Shown piece by piece: positions 14,056 through 26,701 of a DNA stretch of 64,000 nucleotides. The translations under genes and the position numbers were made by a program. Under the pieces are notes generated by a model, which made no database searches, was not told where the DNA came from, and saw nothing but the letters and a program-made list of their open reading frames with translations. The stretch lies in the NCBI RefSeq assembly GCF_006517815.1, contig NZ_CP041198.1:3534001-3598000 (forward strand). The letters are read 5' to 3'. The stretch's first letter is position 1, and each line of letters begins with the position of its first letter. The stretch comes from Pseudarthrobacter sp. NIBRBAC000502770. GTDB taxonomy: Bacteria; Actinomycetota; Actinomycetes; Actinomycetales; Micrococcaceae.

Positions 14056-14083
14056 GAGGCCCCAACCGTGTGGTTGGGGCCTC
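14056..14083 (-). terminator. rrn operon copy 2 terminator
   Basis: The same 12-bp stem and GTGT loop as at 7047-7074 (14056-14067 with 14072-14083), directly after the second 5S gene on the minus strand. Confidence 0.8.
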
Positions 14084-14097
14084 GACCATTAATAGTT

Positions 14098-14217
14098 GTT
14101 CCGGCGGTGACCTACTCTCCCACACCCTCCCGGGTGCAGTACCATCGGCGCTGTGGGTCTTAGCTTCCGGGTTCGGAATGGGACCGGGCGTTTCCCCCAC
14201 GCTATGACCGCCGTAAC
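14098..14217 (-). rRNA. rrf: 5S ribosomal RNA, copy 2
   Basis: 120 nt, matching copy 1 at 7089-7208 with the same helix I ends and the conserved CCATTCCGAACCCGGAAG segment. Last gene of the second operon. Confidence 0.96.
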
Positions 14218-14321
14218 CCTTGTACCCGGCCAACCCTGGGGGGTTGGTGGGAAGTTTTGTGGTTACAACATGGTGTTGTTATTTAGTTGTGTTGGTTCCG
14301 TGCCGTGACAACCCGTGTTGG

Positions 14322-14358
14322 GGGTTGTTGGTTGGGAACCACATAGTGGACGCAAGCA
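14322..14358 (-). other. 23S precursor processing stem, 3' arm, copy 2
   Basis: Equivalent of 7313-7349. It pairs with the arm at 17623-17660. The remaining 23S-5S spacer has diverged between the two operons while this arm is unchanged, which supports a structural role. Confidence 0.75.
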
Positions 14359-14379
14359 GAGTTTTGTATGTATCTGTGT

Positions 14380-19530
<5,151 letters not shown>

Positions 19531-19970
19531 ACAAACAGACACAACCAAAACCACCGGAAATAACGGTCATAACGGCTGCACAAAATTTGAAACCAGCTAA
19601 AAACACCAAACCAATACCACAGGGGCGGCACGATTCGGCAAATTCAACCAATTACATACATAATCGGTATCAACAAACTTGGCACACTATTGAGTTCTCA
19701 AACAACAGACACACCCGGCACCACCCAAACCAACGTTCAGGATCGCTCCGAAGCAACTTTTCAAACTTACCCGATCCCCACCTCCGAAGCAAATCCATCT
19801 TTCAGGACTCACATCGAATTGAAGACCGCCCCATACCGATTACCCGGCGCCCTAAAGAGCAACCAGAATCTGGCTTTGATTTGGGGGTTTTGGCCACCCG
19901 GTGAACAGTTCTTCACTGTCTCCCCCGCGGCGACTTAGAAAACAATACACGCCCACCCGGCCCACCGCAA
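19531..19970 (-). promoter_or_regulatory. rrn copy 2 leader and promoter
   Basis: Homologous to 12535-12972. The candidate promoter is -35 TTGCGG (19965-19970), a 17-nt spacer and -10 TATTGT (19942-19947). The leader holds TTTGAGAACTCAATAGTGTG and the 16S stem arm TATCAACAAA (19668-19677). Upstream of 19975 the two operons share nothing, so the conserved block stops at the proposed -35, which supports the assignment. Confidence 0.55.
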
Positions 19971-20128
19971 ACCGGCCCTCACAGGGCCGAAGATCCGCGG
20001 TATTCCGCGGCGAAACCCGGGGTGGAGCGCCTGCGCAACCTGCCGTCGTCGTCATTCTGCCGGTGTGTGCTGCCGCACAGGTGTTTCCTGGCTGGCCCAG
20101 CCGCTGAACAAGTAACGGCTTAAACGCC

Positions 20129-20162
20129 GAAGGGCCGGCAACCCTAAGGTTGCCGGCCCTTC
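20129..20162 (-). terminator. Terminator after rpsN paralog
   Basis: Perfect 15-bp stem (20129-20143 with 20148-20162), loop CTAA, 28 nt past the rpsN stop. It ends the rpmB-rpmG-rpsN transcript before the second rRNA operon. The T tail is weak (GGCGTTTAA). Confidence 0.75.
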
Positions 20163-20190
20163 TCAAGCAGCTGGAATCAGCGGTGCCGGA

Positions 20191-20496
20191 TTACCAGGAA
20201 GACTTGGTGATGCCCGGGAGTTCACCCTTGTGTGCCATGTCGCGGAAACGGACACGGGAGATGCCGAACTTCTGGAACGTGCCACGGGGCCGGCCGTCGA
20301 TGATGTCGCGGTTACGCAGACGGATCGGGGACGCGTTGCGCGGCAGCTTCTGCAGGCCCAGGCGGGCCGCTTCGCGTGCTTCGTCGGTTGCGTTCAGGTC
20401 AACCAGGGTCTTCTTCAGCTCGAGGCGCTTGGCAGCGTAACGCTCAACGATGACCTTGCGCTGCTCGTTGCGAGCAATCTTGGACTTCTTAGCCAT
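20191..20496 (-). CDS. rpsN: 30S ribosomal protein S14, zinc-independent type
   Basis: 101 residues, the size of the long S14 form. It starts [14 protein letters not shown] and ends with the typical [19 protein letters not shown]. It has no cysteine, so it lacks the zinc ribbon of the short S14 form. In many actinobacteria a cysteine-free S14 paralog sits with L28 and L33 paralogs and replaces the zinc-binding versions when zinc is scarce under Zur control; whether a zinc-type S14 exists elsewhere here cannot be seen. It is the last gene of the rpmB-rpmG-rpsN unit, 2 nt after the rpmG stop. Confidence 0.95.
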   Translation of the reverse strand: MAKKSKIARNEQRKVIVERYAAKRLELKKTLVDLNATDEAREAARLGLQKLPRNASPIRLRNRDIIDGRPRGTFQKFGISRVRFRDMAHKGELPGITKSSW

Positions 20497-20498
20497 GT

Positions 20499-20666
20499 TT
20501 AGCGCTCCTCTCGGAATTCGACGTGCTGGCGGATCTTGGGGTCGTACTTCTTCAGGACCATGCGGTCCGGGTCGTTACGACGGTTCTTGCGGGTTACGTA
20601 GGTGTAACCCGTTCCCGCGGTCGACTTGAGCTTGATGATCGGACGTACGTCCTTGTCCTTAGCCAC
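20499..20666 (-). CDS. rpmG: 50S ribosomal protein L33, zinc-independent type
   Basis: 55 residues from a GTG start. It begins [18 protein letters not shown], continues with [18 protein letters not shown] and ends EFREER. There is no cysteine, so this is the form without the zinc-binding CxxC pairs. The GTG overlaps the last base of the rpmB stop codon (TAGTG), so translation is coupled. It lies between rpmB and rpsN in the typical zinc-responsive order. Confidence 0.94.
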   Translation of the reverse strand: MAKDKDVRPIIKLKSTAGTGYTYVTRKNRRNDPDRMVLKKYDPKIRQHVEFREER

Positions 20667-20902
20667 TAGAGCTTCACCCCACGAGCCAGAATGTCGGCGA
20701 CGACTGCGTCGATGCCGCGCACGTCGATGGTCTTGATGCCACGTGCAGAGACCTGCAGCGTGACGTTACGGCGCAGGGACGGAACCCAGTAGCGCTTCTT
20801 CTGGATGTTCGGATCGAACCGACGCTTGTTGCGGCGGTGCGAGTGCGAAATGCTGTGCCCAAAGCCCGGCTCGGCCCCGGTCACTTGGCAGTGTGCTGCC
20901 AT
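20666..20902 (-). CDS. rpmB: 50S ribosomal protein L28, zinc-independent type
   Basis: 78 residues beginning MAAHCQVTG, with the L28 core [21 protein letters not shown] and a C-terminal [10 protein letters not shown]. Only one cysteine is present, so it cannot form the four-cysteine zinc site of the other form. First gene of a three-gene ribosomal unit (L28-L33-S14). A GAGGAG ribosome site precedes the ATG. The upstream region (20903-20940) is where a Zur operator would be expected. Confidence 0.95.
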   Translation of the reverse strand: MAAHCQVTGAEPGFGHSISHSHRRNKRRFDPNIQKKRYWVPSLRRNVTLQVSARGIKTIDVRGIDAVVADILARGVKL

Positions 20903-21216
20903 GACTTCTCCTCAAGAATTGAAAGTAATGATCCGCATATCTGCTGCTGGACCATGCAGCTAAGGGCGACCCACAGAATGTACGGGCAACGGTTAGTCAC
21001 GCAACTTGAGCCCCTAACTACCGGCCACCCTGGAGAAAATTACCGGGCAACCGGAGCAATTGCGCACGCTCCGCGCACTTAGCGCCTACCAAGTCTACGA
21101 GTTGCCGCAATTAAAGACCAATCGGGTGTATAAGCGCTGGCCAATGGATGAAGGTCACAGCAGCCGCTGGCCCCTTTTCACAGCAGGGACATAGCTTCCC
21201 CGCGCATGTTTGATGC
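20903..21216. other. Divergent intergenic region, rpmB and ferric reductase
   Basis: It must contain the promoters of both units. The only suggestive motif is TTGAAAGTAATGAT at 20919-20932, 17 nt upstream of rpmB. It loosely resembles the TGAAAATnATT half of actinobacterial Zur boxes but is not a clear palindrome. No ORF or RNA structure is convincing in the rest. Confidence 0.3.
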
Positions 21217-22683
21217 ATGAACACGCAGCTCCTGCCGGCATCACCGGCCGCAAGCAGCTCCGGCCGCCCGGAGCTACCACCAACGAAGATACCCGCCCGC
21301 GGCTGGTTCGCCCGCCAGCATCGCCAGCGCATGCTGCGGACGGACCTCCTGACCGTCATTGCCTGGGCATCCGTCGCCGCCGCCATCGCCTTGTGGCTGG
21401 CCGACGGCGGGGCCACCAACATCACTTCGGCCGCCTCACTGTTCACGGCGGCGGGAATTGTGGCCGGCCTGGCGGGCATGGACCTGGTCCTGCTGATGCT
21501 GCTCCTGGCCGCGAGGATCCCGTTCATCGACCGCACCATCGGCCATGACCGCGCCCTGGAATTCCACGGCAAATTGGGCAAGCCTTCCCTCTACCTCCTC
21601 CTGGCGCACGGACTCCTGCTGGTCATCGGGTACGGCATGGCCGAGGGACCGGATCCGGTCAGCGAGTCCATCAACCTGTGGGTCCAGGTCCCCGATATGT
21701 GGCTGGCGTTCGTCTCCATGGCCCTGTTCATCGCCGTCGTGGTGACGTCCCTGGTGGCTGTGCGCCGGCGCTTCCCGTACGAGTTTTGGTACCTGGTCCA
21801 CCTGCTGACCTACGCCGCGGTGGCAACGTCGATTCCGCACCAGTTCAGCGTGGGCGGCCTCTTCGCCGCCGGGACCTGGCAGCGCTGGTACTGGCTCGCC
21901 ATTTGCATCTACACCGGCAGTGCCCTGGTGTACTTCCGGATCCTTGAGCCGGTGCTGGCCACGGCACGGCACCAGCTCACCGTGGCACGGGTGGAAAGGG
22001 TTGCCCCAGGTGTGGTGAACATCGTCATACGCGGCCGGAAGCTGGACCAGCTGGCAGGGACCGGCGGACGCTTCTTCATCTGGCGCTTCCTGGCTCCGGG
22101 CATGTGGTGCCACCCCCACCCGTTCAGCCTGTCCGCGGAGCCTGTGGTCAACGGCCGGGACGGCCAGGGGACGCTGCGGGTCACCGTGCGGAACCTCGGC
22201 GACGGCTCCGCCCAGCTGCTCCGGCTGCGGAAAGGCACCAAAGTGGCCCTGGAAGGCCCCTACGGCCTGCTCAGCACGGCAGCCCGCACGAAGAACAAGG
22301 TGGTGATGATTGGCGCCGGCATCGGCATCACACCACTGCGCGCGCTGCTCGAAACCACCCCGTTCGCGCCCGGCGAGGCCACAGTCCTGCTCCGCGGCCA
22401 TACTGACCAGGAGCTGTACCTGGGCAACGAAATCCTTGACCTCTGCCGGGCGCGCGGGGTCCGGCTCTTCCACCTCACCGGGCCGCGCGCCCGCGGCCAG
22501 TCCACGTGGCTTCCCGCGGACTCGGTGCACAACGGCTACAGCCTCACCTCCTACGTGCCGGACATCAGGGATGCGGACGTCTACGTCTGCGGCCCGTCGG
22601 CGTGGGCGGCCAACGTCATAGCGGATGCCGGGAAAGCCGGCGTCCCCGAGGAGCAGATCCATCACGAAAGGTTTGACTGGTGA
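21217..22683 (+). CDS. Ferric reductase-like transmembrane flavoprotein
   Basis: 488 residues. About seven hydrophobic helices occupy residues 45-260, with paired histidines of the ferric-reductase heme type (FHGKLG, LLAHGLLL, YLVHLLTY, SIPHQF). The FAD domain follows (about 265-365, with HPHPFSLS). The NAD(P)-binding domain has GAGIGITPLRALLE (near 366-380) and the terminal VCGPSAW. It would pass electrons from cytoplasmic NAD(P)H through FAD and heme across the membrane. Its stop overlaps the next GTG start (GTGA), and that gene encodes an extracytoplasmic FMN-binding protein, the likely electron acceptor. Substrate specificity is not determined. Confidence 0.9.
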   Translation: MNTQLLPASPAASSSGRPELPPTKIPARGWFARQHRQRMLRTDLLTVIAWASVAAAIALWLADGGATNITSAASLFTAAGIVAGLAGMDLVLLMLLLAARIPFIDRTIGHDRALEFHGKLGKPSLYLLLAHGLLLVIGYGMAEGPDPVSESINLWVQVPDMWLAFVSMALFIAVVVTSLVAVRRRFPYEFWYLVHLLTYAAVATSIPHQFSVGGLFAAGTWQRWYWLAICIYTGSALVYFRILEPVLATARHQLTVARVERVAPGVVNIVIRGRKLDQLAGTGGRFFIWRFLAPGMWCHPHPFSLSAEPVVNGRDGQGTLRVTVRNLGDGSAQLLRLRKGTKVALEGPYGLLSTAARTKNKVVMIGAGIGITPLRALLETTPFAPGEATVLLRGHTDQELYLGNEILDLCRARGVRLFHLTGPRARGQSTWLPADSVHNGYSLTSYVPDIRDADVYVCGPSAWAANVIADAGKAGVPEEQIHHERFDW

Positions 22684-23213
22684 AAATACGCGGAACAGTC
22701 GCAGCAGCTTTGGCCTCCGCCGGGATCCTCCTGGTGGGCTGGCAGACGGGCACCCAGGCGGGCGGCATCAGTACCGTCGCGTCGAGCACGACGGCGACCG
22801 GCACCACGGGTGGAACTGGCACCGGGTCCACGGGGACGGGTTCGTCCGGGTCGGCCGGGTCCTCCAGCCCATCAGGCACCACAGGGTCGTCCGGGTCCGC
22901 AAGCTCCGGGTCCTCCAGTTCGTCCGGTTCCACGGGCTCCGGCACCTACAAGGGAAACACGGTCCAGACCCGGTTTGGCCCCGTGCAGGTCCAGATCACG
23001 GTAGCGAACGGAAAGATCACTGATGTCACGGCGCTGCAGCTGACCAATACGGACGGCAAATCGATCCAGATCAGCAACCGTGCGGCGCCTCTGCTCCGCA
23101 GCAAGGTCCTGGCGGCGCAGTCTGCCGATGTACAGACCGTGAGCGGGGCCACCATCACAAGCGACGCCTACCTCACCTCACTCCAGGCAGCCATCGATGC
23201 AGCGAACCTCTGA
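22680..23213 (+). CDS. FMN-binding domain protein (flavinylation target)
   Basis: 177 residues. An N-terminal hydrophobic segment (about 5-22) acts as signal or anchor; there is no lipobox. Residues about 28-90 are a Gly/Ser/Thr linker, probably spanning the cell wall. The FMN-binding domain (about 92-177, NqrC/RnfG-like) ends with the flavinylation motif SGAT at 155-158; T158 is the predicted phosphoester site for FMN. Start GTG overlaps the upstream reductase stop by 4 nt. The ApbE gene that would attach the flavin overlaps its 3' end. It probably carries electrons outside the membrane. Confidence 0.88.
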   Translation: MKIRGTVAAALASAGILLVGWQTGTQAGGISTVASSTTATGTTGGTGTGSTGTGSSGSAGSSSPSGTTGSSGSASSGSSSSSGSTGSGTYKGNTVQTRFGPVQVQITVANGKITDVTALQLTNTDGKSIQISNRAAPLLRSKVLAAQSADVQTVSGATITSDAYLTSLQAAIDAANL

Positions 23214-24027
23214 TTCCCTGCGCGCCACGGCCGGCACCAGCCTGAAGGCCCGCACTTTTGAGTGCATGGGAACGGTCATCGGACTGACAATGCCCGTCGG
23301 CGACCCTGCGGAAGGGCAGCCGGGGCTCGACGAGCTCGCTGCCGCCACCGACGTCGTCGAACGCCTTTTCCGGGACCTTGACGAAACCTTCAGCCTGTAC
23401 CGCCCGGACTCGGAAGCCAGCAGCCTGGCGCGTGGGGAACTGACGCTGCCCCACGCCTCGGCGCAGATGCGCGAAGCATACGCCGAGGCGCATGAGTGGC
23501 GGCTGCGCACGGAGGGAGCGTTCACGCCCGAAAGGCCGGACGGGGTGCTGGACCTTTCCGGCCTCATCAAGGGCCACGCCATCCGTGAGGCGGGAACATC
23601 ACTTCTGGCCCTGGGCCGCCGGGACTGGTGCCTGAACGCCGGCGGAGACGTCCTGGTCAGCGGCTCGCCGCACCCCGGCAGCGCCGAACCCTGGAAAGCC
23701 GGCGTAGTGGATCCCGCGGACCGCAAAACCCTCATTACCGGATATGCCCTCGGCGGCAACAACCCGCACCACGCCCTCGCCACCTCAGGATCCGCCGAAC
23801 GCGGGGAACACATTTGGCGGGTGGGAAGCGGCACACCGGACGCGGGGGCCTTTGTCCAGGTCACCGTTGCCGCCGCCGACATAGTCACCGCCGACGTCCT
23901 TGCCACCGCCATCGTTGCCGGAGGGACACGGACGCTGGACCAGGTTGCGGACCAATGGGATGTAGCCGTGCTGGCCATCCGCGCGGACCGCTCCATGCTG
24001 GCTACTCCAGCGTTCCAGCCAGGGTAG
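23197..24027 (+). CDS. apbE: FAD:protein FMN transferase
   Basis: 276 residues, somewhat short for the family (about 300-350). Family motifs are present: FECMGTVIGL near the start, LDLSGLIKGHAIREA, NAGGDVLVSG and the acidic metal-binding stretch ADIVTADVLATA. There is no signal peptide or lipobox, so it probably acts before or during export. ApbE transfers FMN from FAD to a threonine of target proteins; the SGAT-bearing protein encoded just upstream (overlap 17 nt) is the obvious target. Third gene of the reductase-FMN protein-ApbE cassette. Confidence 0.92.
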   Translation: MQRTSDSLRATAGTSLKARTFECMGTVIGLTMPVGDPAEGQPGLDELAAATDVVERLFRDLDETFSLYRPDSEASSLARGELTLPHASAQMREAYAEAHEWRLRTEGAFTPERPDGVLDLSGLIKGHAIREAGTSLLALGRRDWCLNAGGDVLVSGSPHPGSAEPWKAGVVDPADRKTLITGYALGGNNPHHALATSGSAERGEHIWRVGSGTPDAGAFVQVTVAAADIVTADVLATAIVAGGTRTLDQVADQWDVAVLAIRADRSMLATPAFQPG

Positions 24028-24037
24028 GAGACCCGCG

Positions 24038-24799
24038 CTACAGCCGCGTGAGCTGGGGGTACTTGGCCTGCAGGTTGTCCCCGGAAGACCTGCCGGTGAC
24101 GCGGCGGACCACCCACGGCGCGGCGTACTCCCGGAACCACCGGGCGTTGGCGCGGATGGCGTCGGCCCCGCTCAGTTCCGGCACCGGCGTCATGGGCGGG
24201 ACGTCGATGGAGTGGTCATATTTGAGGACCTCAAGCACGCGCTTGGCCATGTTCGCATGGCCGGCGGCGGACATGTGCATCCGGTCGTGGGCCCACATGC
24301 CCCAGTCGTAATATTCGCTGAAGCGCCAGTAGTCCACCAGCAGGGCGCCGTGGTCCCCGGCGATCCCACGGACCAGTTCGTTGTAGATGGCAGTGCGGCC
24401 GCGCATGGTGCCGAACACCTTCGACCCCCGGGCGTCGAAACCCGTGAACATCACCACGGTGGCGCCGGTGGCAGCGAGTTTCCCCACGGCATCGTTGTAC
24501 TCCACCAGCAGGTCATCGATGTCCACGCGCGGGCGGAGGATGTCATTGGCACCGGCGTAGATGCTTACCAGGGTGGGACGAAGGGCGACGGCGGCGTCCA
24601 CCTGTTCAGCCAGTATCTGGCGGAGTTTCCGGCCGCGGATGGCCAGGTTTGCGTAGCCGAAATTGGGGTCGGCGGCGCCGAGCTGCTCGGCCACGCGGTC
24701 TGCCCAGCCCCGGACGCCATTGGGGCGGTCCGGGTCGTCGTCGCCCACCCCTTCCGTGAAGGAGTCGCCGAGTGCCACAAGCCGGGAAGTGAAATCCAT
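24038..24799 (-). CDS. SGNH/GDSL-family hydrolase 1
   Basis: 253 residues from the ATG at 24799; the frame extends to 24835, but the Ser block starts right after this ATG, as usual. Block I ALGDSFTEG carries the nucleophile Ser. YAGANDIL gives the Gly/Asn blocks and DRMHMSAAGHANMA the catalytic Asp/His. No signal peptide is present, so it is cytoplasmic or non-classically exported. It is clearly paralogous to the hydrolase at 25703-26602 (shared GVRGWADRVAE, YANLAIR, LRPTLVSIYAG). Likely an ester or acyl hydrolase; substrate unknown. It converges on apbE. Confidence 0.9.
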   Translation of the reverse strand: MDFTSRLVALGDSFTEGVGDDDPDRPNGVRGWADRVAEQLGAADPNFGYANLAIRGRKLRQILAEQVDAAVALRPTLVSIYAGANDILRPRVDIDDLLVEYNDAVGKLAATGATVVMFTGFDARGSKVFGTMRGRTAIYNELVRGIAGDHGALLVDYWRFSEYYDWGMWAHDRMHMSAAGHANMAKRVLEVLKYDHSIDVPPMTPVPELSGADAIRANARWFREYAAPWVVRRVTGRSSGDNLQAKYPQLTRL

Positions 24800-24855
24800 G
24801 CGGTTAGTTTGCCACCCGTTGCCGGAAGCAACCAATCGCCTCGGTCGCTCTTAGG

Positions 24856-25350
24856 TCAGTCCTGGGTTTCGCGCAGGATCCAGTGGTCGGAGTCCAGGCG
24901 GCCCACCACTTTTTCACCGATCCGTGCCAGGTCCAGGACATCCTGCTCGGTGAGCGCATCAAGGAACAGGTCACGGACGTCCTCCACGTGGGCCGGGGCC
25001 AGCCCGACAATGGTGGCCATGCCTTCCTCCGTGAGATGCGCGGTGGTGACCCTGGCATCGTGGGGGTGCGGGCGGCGCTCCACCCAGCCGCGCTTCTGCA
25101 GCTTGGTCACGACGTGTGAGAGCCGGGACAGGGAGGCGCTGGTGCGGGCGGCAAGCTCACTCATGGGCAGGAACCGCTCCTCAGCCTCGGACAGCATGGC
25201 CAGGACCGTGTAGTCGAAGAGGGATAGTTTTCCTGCCGCATGCAGCTTGGTGTCCAGAGCCGCAGGCAGCAGCGTATTGATGCTTACCAGCGCCAGCCAG
25301 GCACGGCGTTCGTCAGCGTTGAGCCAGCGGGGATCGGTCATGGTCACCAT
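24856..25350 (-). CDS. MarR-family transcriptional regulator
   Basis: 164 residues. Winged-helix DNA-binding domain with LSLFDYTVLAMLSEAEER, a recognition helix in TSASLSRLSHVVTKLQKRGWVERR, and a wing PHDARVTTAHLTEEG. The ATG at 25350 has a GAAGGA ribosome site; a second ATG three codons in is possible. MarR proteins are dimeric repressors that respond to small phenolic or redox ligands. It lies between a SGNH hydrolase (same strand) and a YciI gene (divergent, 50 nt away), the likely targets. Confidence 0.9.
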   Translation of the reverse strand: MVTMTDPRWLNADERRAWLALVSINTLLPAALDTKLHAAGKLSLFDYTVLAMLSEAEERFLPMSELAARTSASLSRLSHVVTKLQKRGWVERRPHPHDARVTTAHLTEEGMATIVGLAPAHVEDVRDLFLDALTEQDVLDLARIGEKVVGRLDSDHWILRETQD

Positions 25351-25400
25351 TCTACGATTGATCCTTCAAGTAGCTGGCCGGGCGCCGGTAGGCTTGCCCC

Positions 25401-25706
25401 ATGTATGTTGTCTCCCTCACCTACCGCGTGCCCCAGGAGATCGTCGATTTCCACAACGACGCCCACATCGGCTGGCTGCAGAAGGCCTTTGACGACGGCG
25501 TGTTCATCGCCGCCGGCCGCAAGATCCCGCGCACCGGTGGACTGCTCCTGTCGCAGGCTGACCGGGAAACCCTCGACGCCAGCCTGGCCCAGGATCCGTT
25601 CTACACCAACGGGGTTGCCGACTTCGAAGTCATGGAGTTCCACGCCGGCCGGGTGGCCCCGGGGTACGAGATCCTGCTGGACACCCCGCCCCAGCCCACT
25701 CCCTAA
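25401..25706 (+). CDS. YciI family protein
   Basis: 101 residues with the YCII fold pattern: MYVVSLTYRVP, HIGWLQKAFDDGVFIAAGRK, a central DPFYTNGVADFEVMEF and a C-terminal extension. The conserved His/Asp pair (HNDAHIGW) is present. YciI proteins are small ferredoxin-like-fold dimers, sometimes dehalogenase-like or oxygenase-like; function is mostly unknown. It is divergent from the MarR gene, and its last 4 nt overlap the 3' end of the second SGNH hydrolase on the other strand. Confidence 0.9.
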   Translation: MYVVSLTYRVPQEIVDFHNDAHIGWLQKAFDDGVFIAAGRKIPRTGGLLLSQADRETLDASLAQDPFYTNGVADFEVMEFHAGRVAPGYEILLDTPPQPTP

Positions 25707-26602
25707 CGCGGGCTGCTTCCCGAAGGTGTGCTGCCGGCGTCGGACGTTCCGGCGGCGAGCTTCTTCAGCCCGCCCTTCCGCGGGACCTTCACCGGCTGGG
25801 GCCAGCGCGGGGTGAGGGTGTCCCCCAGCGTGACACCACGGAGCTTGCGGCCGAAGAGCGGCAGGACCCAGTCATGGACCCAGCGCCGCTGGCGCCGCTC
25901 CCACTCGCGCAGGCTGGGCCGGGCGGGTGGTTCCCAGTCTTTGGGCTTGATCTTGTGCGGCACGCCCAGCTGGTCCAGCACCTGCCCGGCCAGGTACTTA
26001 TGCCCGGCCTTGGACATGTGGAGCCGGTCCGAGTCCCACATCCGCCGGTCGTGGAAGGCGTCAAGGCACCAGTAGTCCACCAGCACGGCCCCGTATTTCT
26101 CCGCGATGTTCCGCACCCGCTGGTTGTAGTAGGTGTTGCGTTTCTTCAGGGGCTCCAGCAGCGCGGAGACCTTGACGTCGAAGCCGGTGAAGAGAACCAC
26201 CGTGGCCCCGGTGCCTGCCAGCGCTGCCACCAGCTGCTCATAGTCCGCCATAAGCGCGGACATGTCGGTTTTGAGGTCCAGGATGTCGTTCCCTCCGGCG
26301 TAGAGGGTGACCAGCGTTGGCCGCATCCCCAGCGCCGGTTCCAGCTGCTCGTCCACGATGTGCCGCAGCCGCTTGCTCCTGATGGCCAGGTTGGCGTATT
26401 TCCACCCCGGCTGCGCCTTCGCCAGTTTCTCGGCCACGCGGTCGGCCCACCCCCGCACCCCGTTGGGCAGCCGCTCATCCCGGTCCCCCACCCCCTCGGT
26501 GAAGGAATCCCCAAGGGCAACAAACACCCGCCGCCCGGAGTCAGGAAGCAGGGGATCAAAGGGCACAGGCACGAACGTAGCGGGACAAGTCAAAGCAATC
26601 AC
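25703..26602 (-). CDS. SGNH/GDSL-family hydrolase 2
   Basis: 299 residues from a GTG. No ribosome site is clear, so later GTG codons at 26572 or 26566 are possible starts. Block I ALGDSFTEG, YAGGNDIL and DRLHMSKAGHKYLA give the full SGNH catalytic set. Compared with its paralog at 24038-24799 it has a longer C-terminal tail (about 60 residues, basic and Pro/Lys-rich) that may bind another molecule or the cell envelope. Two near-perfect 31/32-nt tandem repeats lie just upstream (26624-26686). Confidence 0.88.
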   Translation of the reverse strand: MIALTCPATFVPVPFDPLLPDSGRRVFVALGDSFTEGVGDRDERLPNGVRGWADRVAEKLAKAQPGWKYANLAIRSKRLRHIVDEQLEPALGMRPTLVTLYAGGNDILDLKTDMSALMADYEQLVAALAGTGATVVLFTGFDVKVSALLEPLKKRNTYYNQRVRNIAEKYGAVLVDYWCLDAFHDRRMWDSDRLHMSKAGHKYLAGQVLDQLGVPHKIKPKDWEPPARPSLREWERRQRRWVHDWVLPLFGRKLRGVTLGDTLTPRWPQPVKVPRKGGLKKLAAGTSDAGSTPSGSSPR

Positions 26603-26623
26603 GACGCCGGGATGAACAGTAAG

Positions 26624-26686
26624 TGATGGGGCGTCCCGGAAATGCCGCAGGATCTGATGGGGCGTCCCGGAAATGCCGGCAGGATC
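26624..26686. repeat. Two-copy 31/32-nt tandem repeat
   Basis: Units 26624-26654 and 26655-26686 differ by one inserted G. Each contains TGATGGGGCGTCCCGGAAATG. A third truncated start (TGATGG) follows. It lies between the SIP stop codon and the SGNH-2 start. It could be an operator array or a replication slip. Confidence 0.7.
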
Positions 26687-26701
26687 TGATGGCGCGTTTG
26701 G

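Noticed and set aside
20919..20932. Clear Zur operator upstream of rpmB
   Set aside because: Only a half-site-like TTGAAAGTAATGAT is visible, without a convincing second half; kept only as a weak note.
22690..22950. CRISPR-like or repeat array in the FMN-binding gene
   Set aside because: It is a low-complexity Gly/Ser/Thr linker in frame, with no regular repeat-spacer structure.
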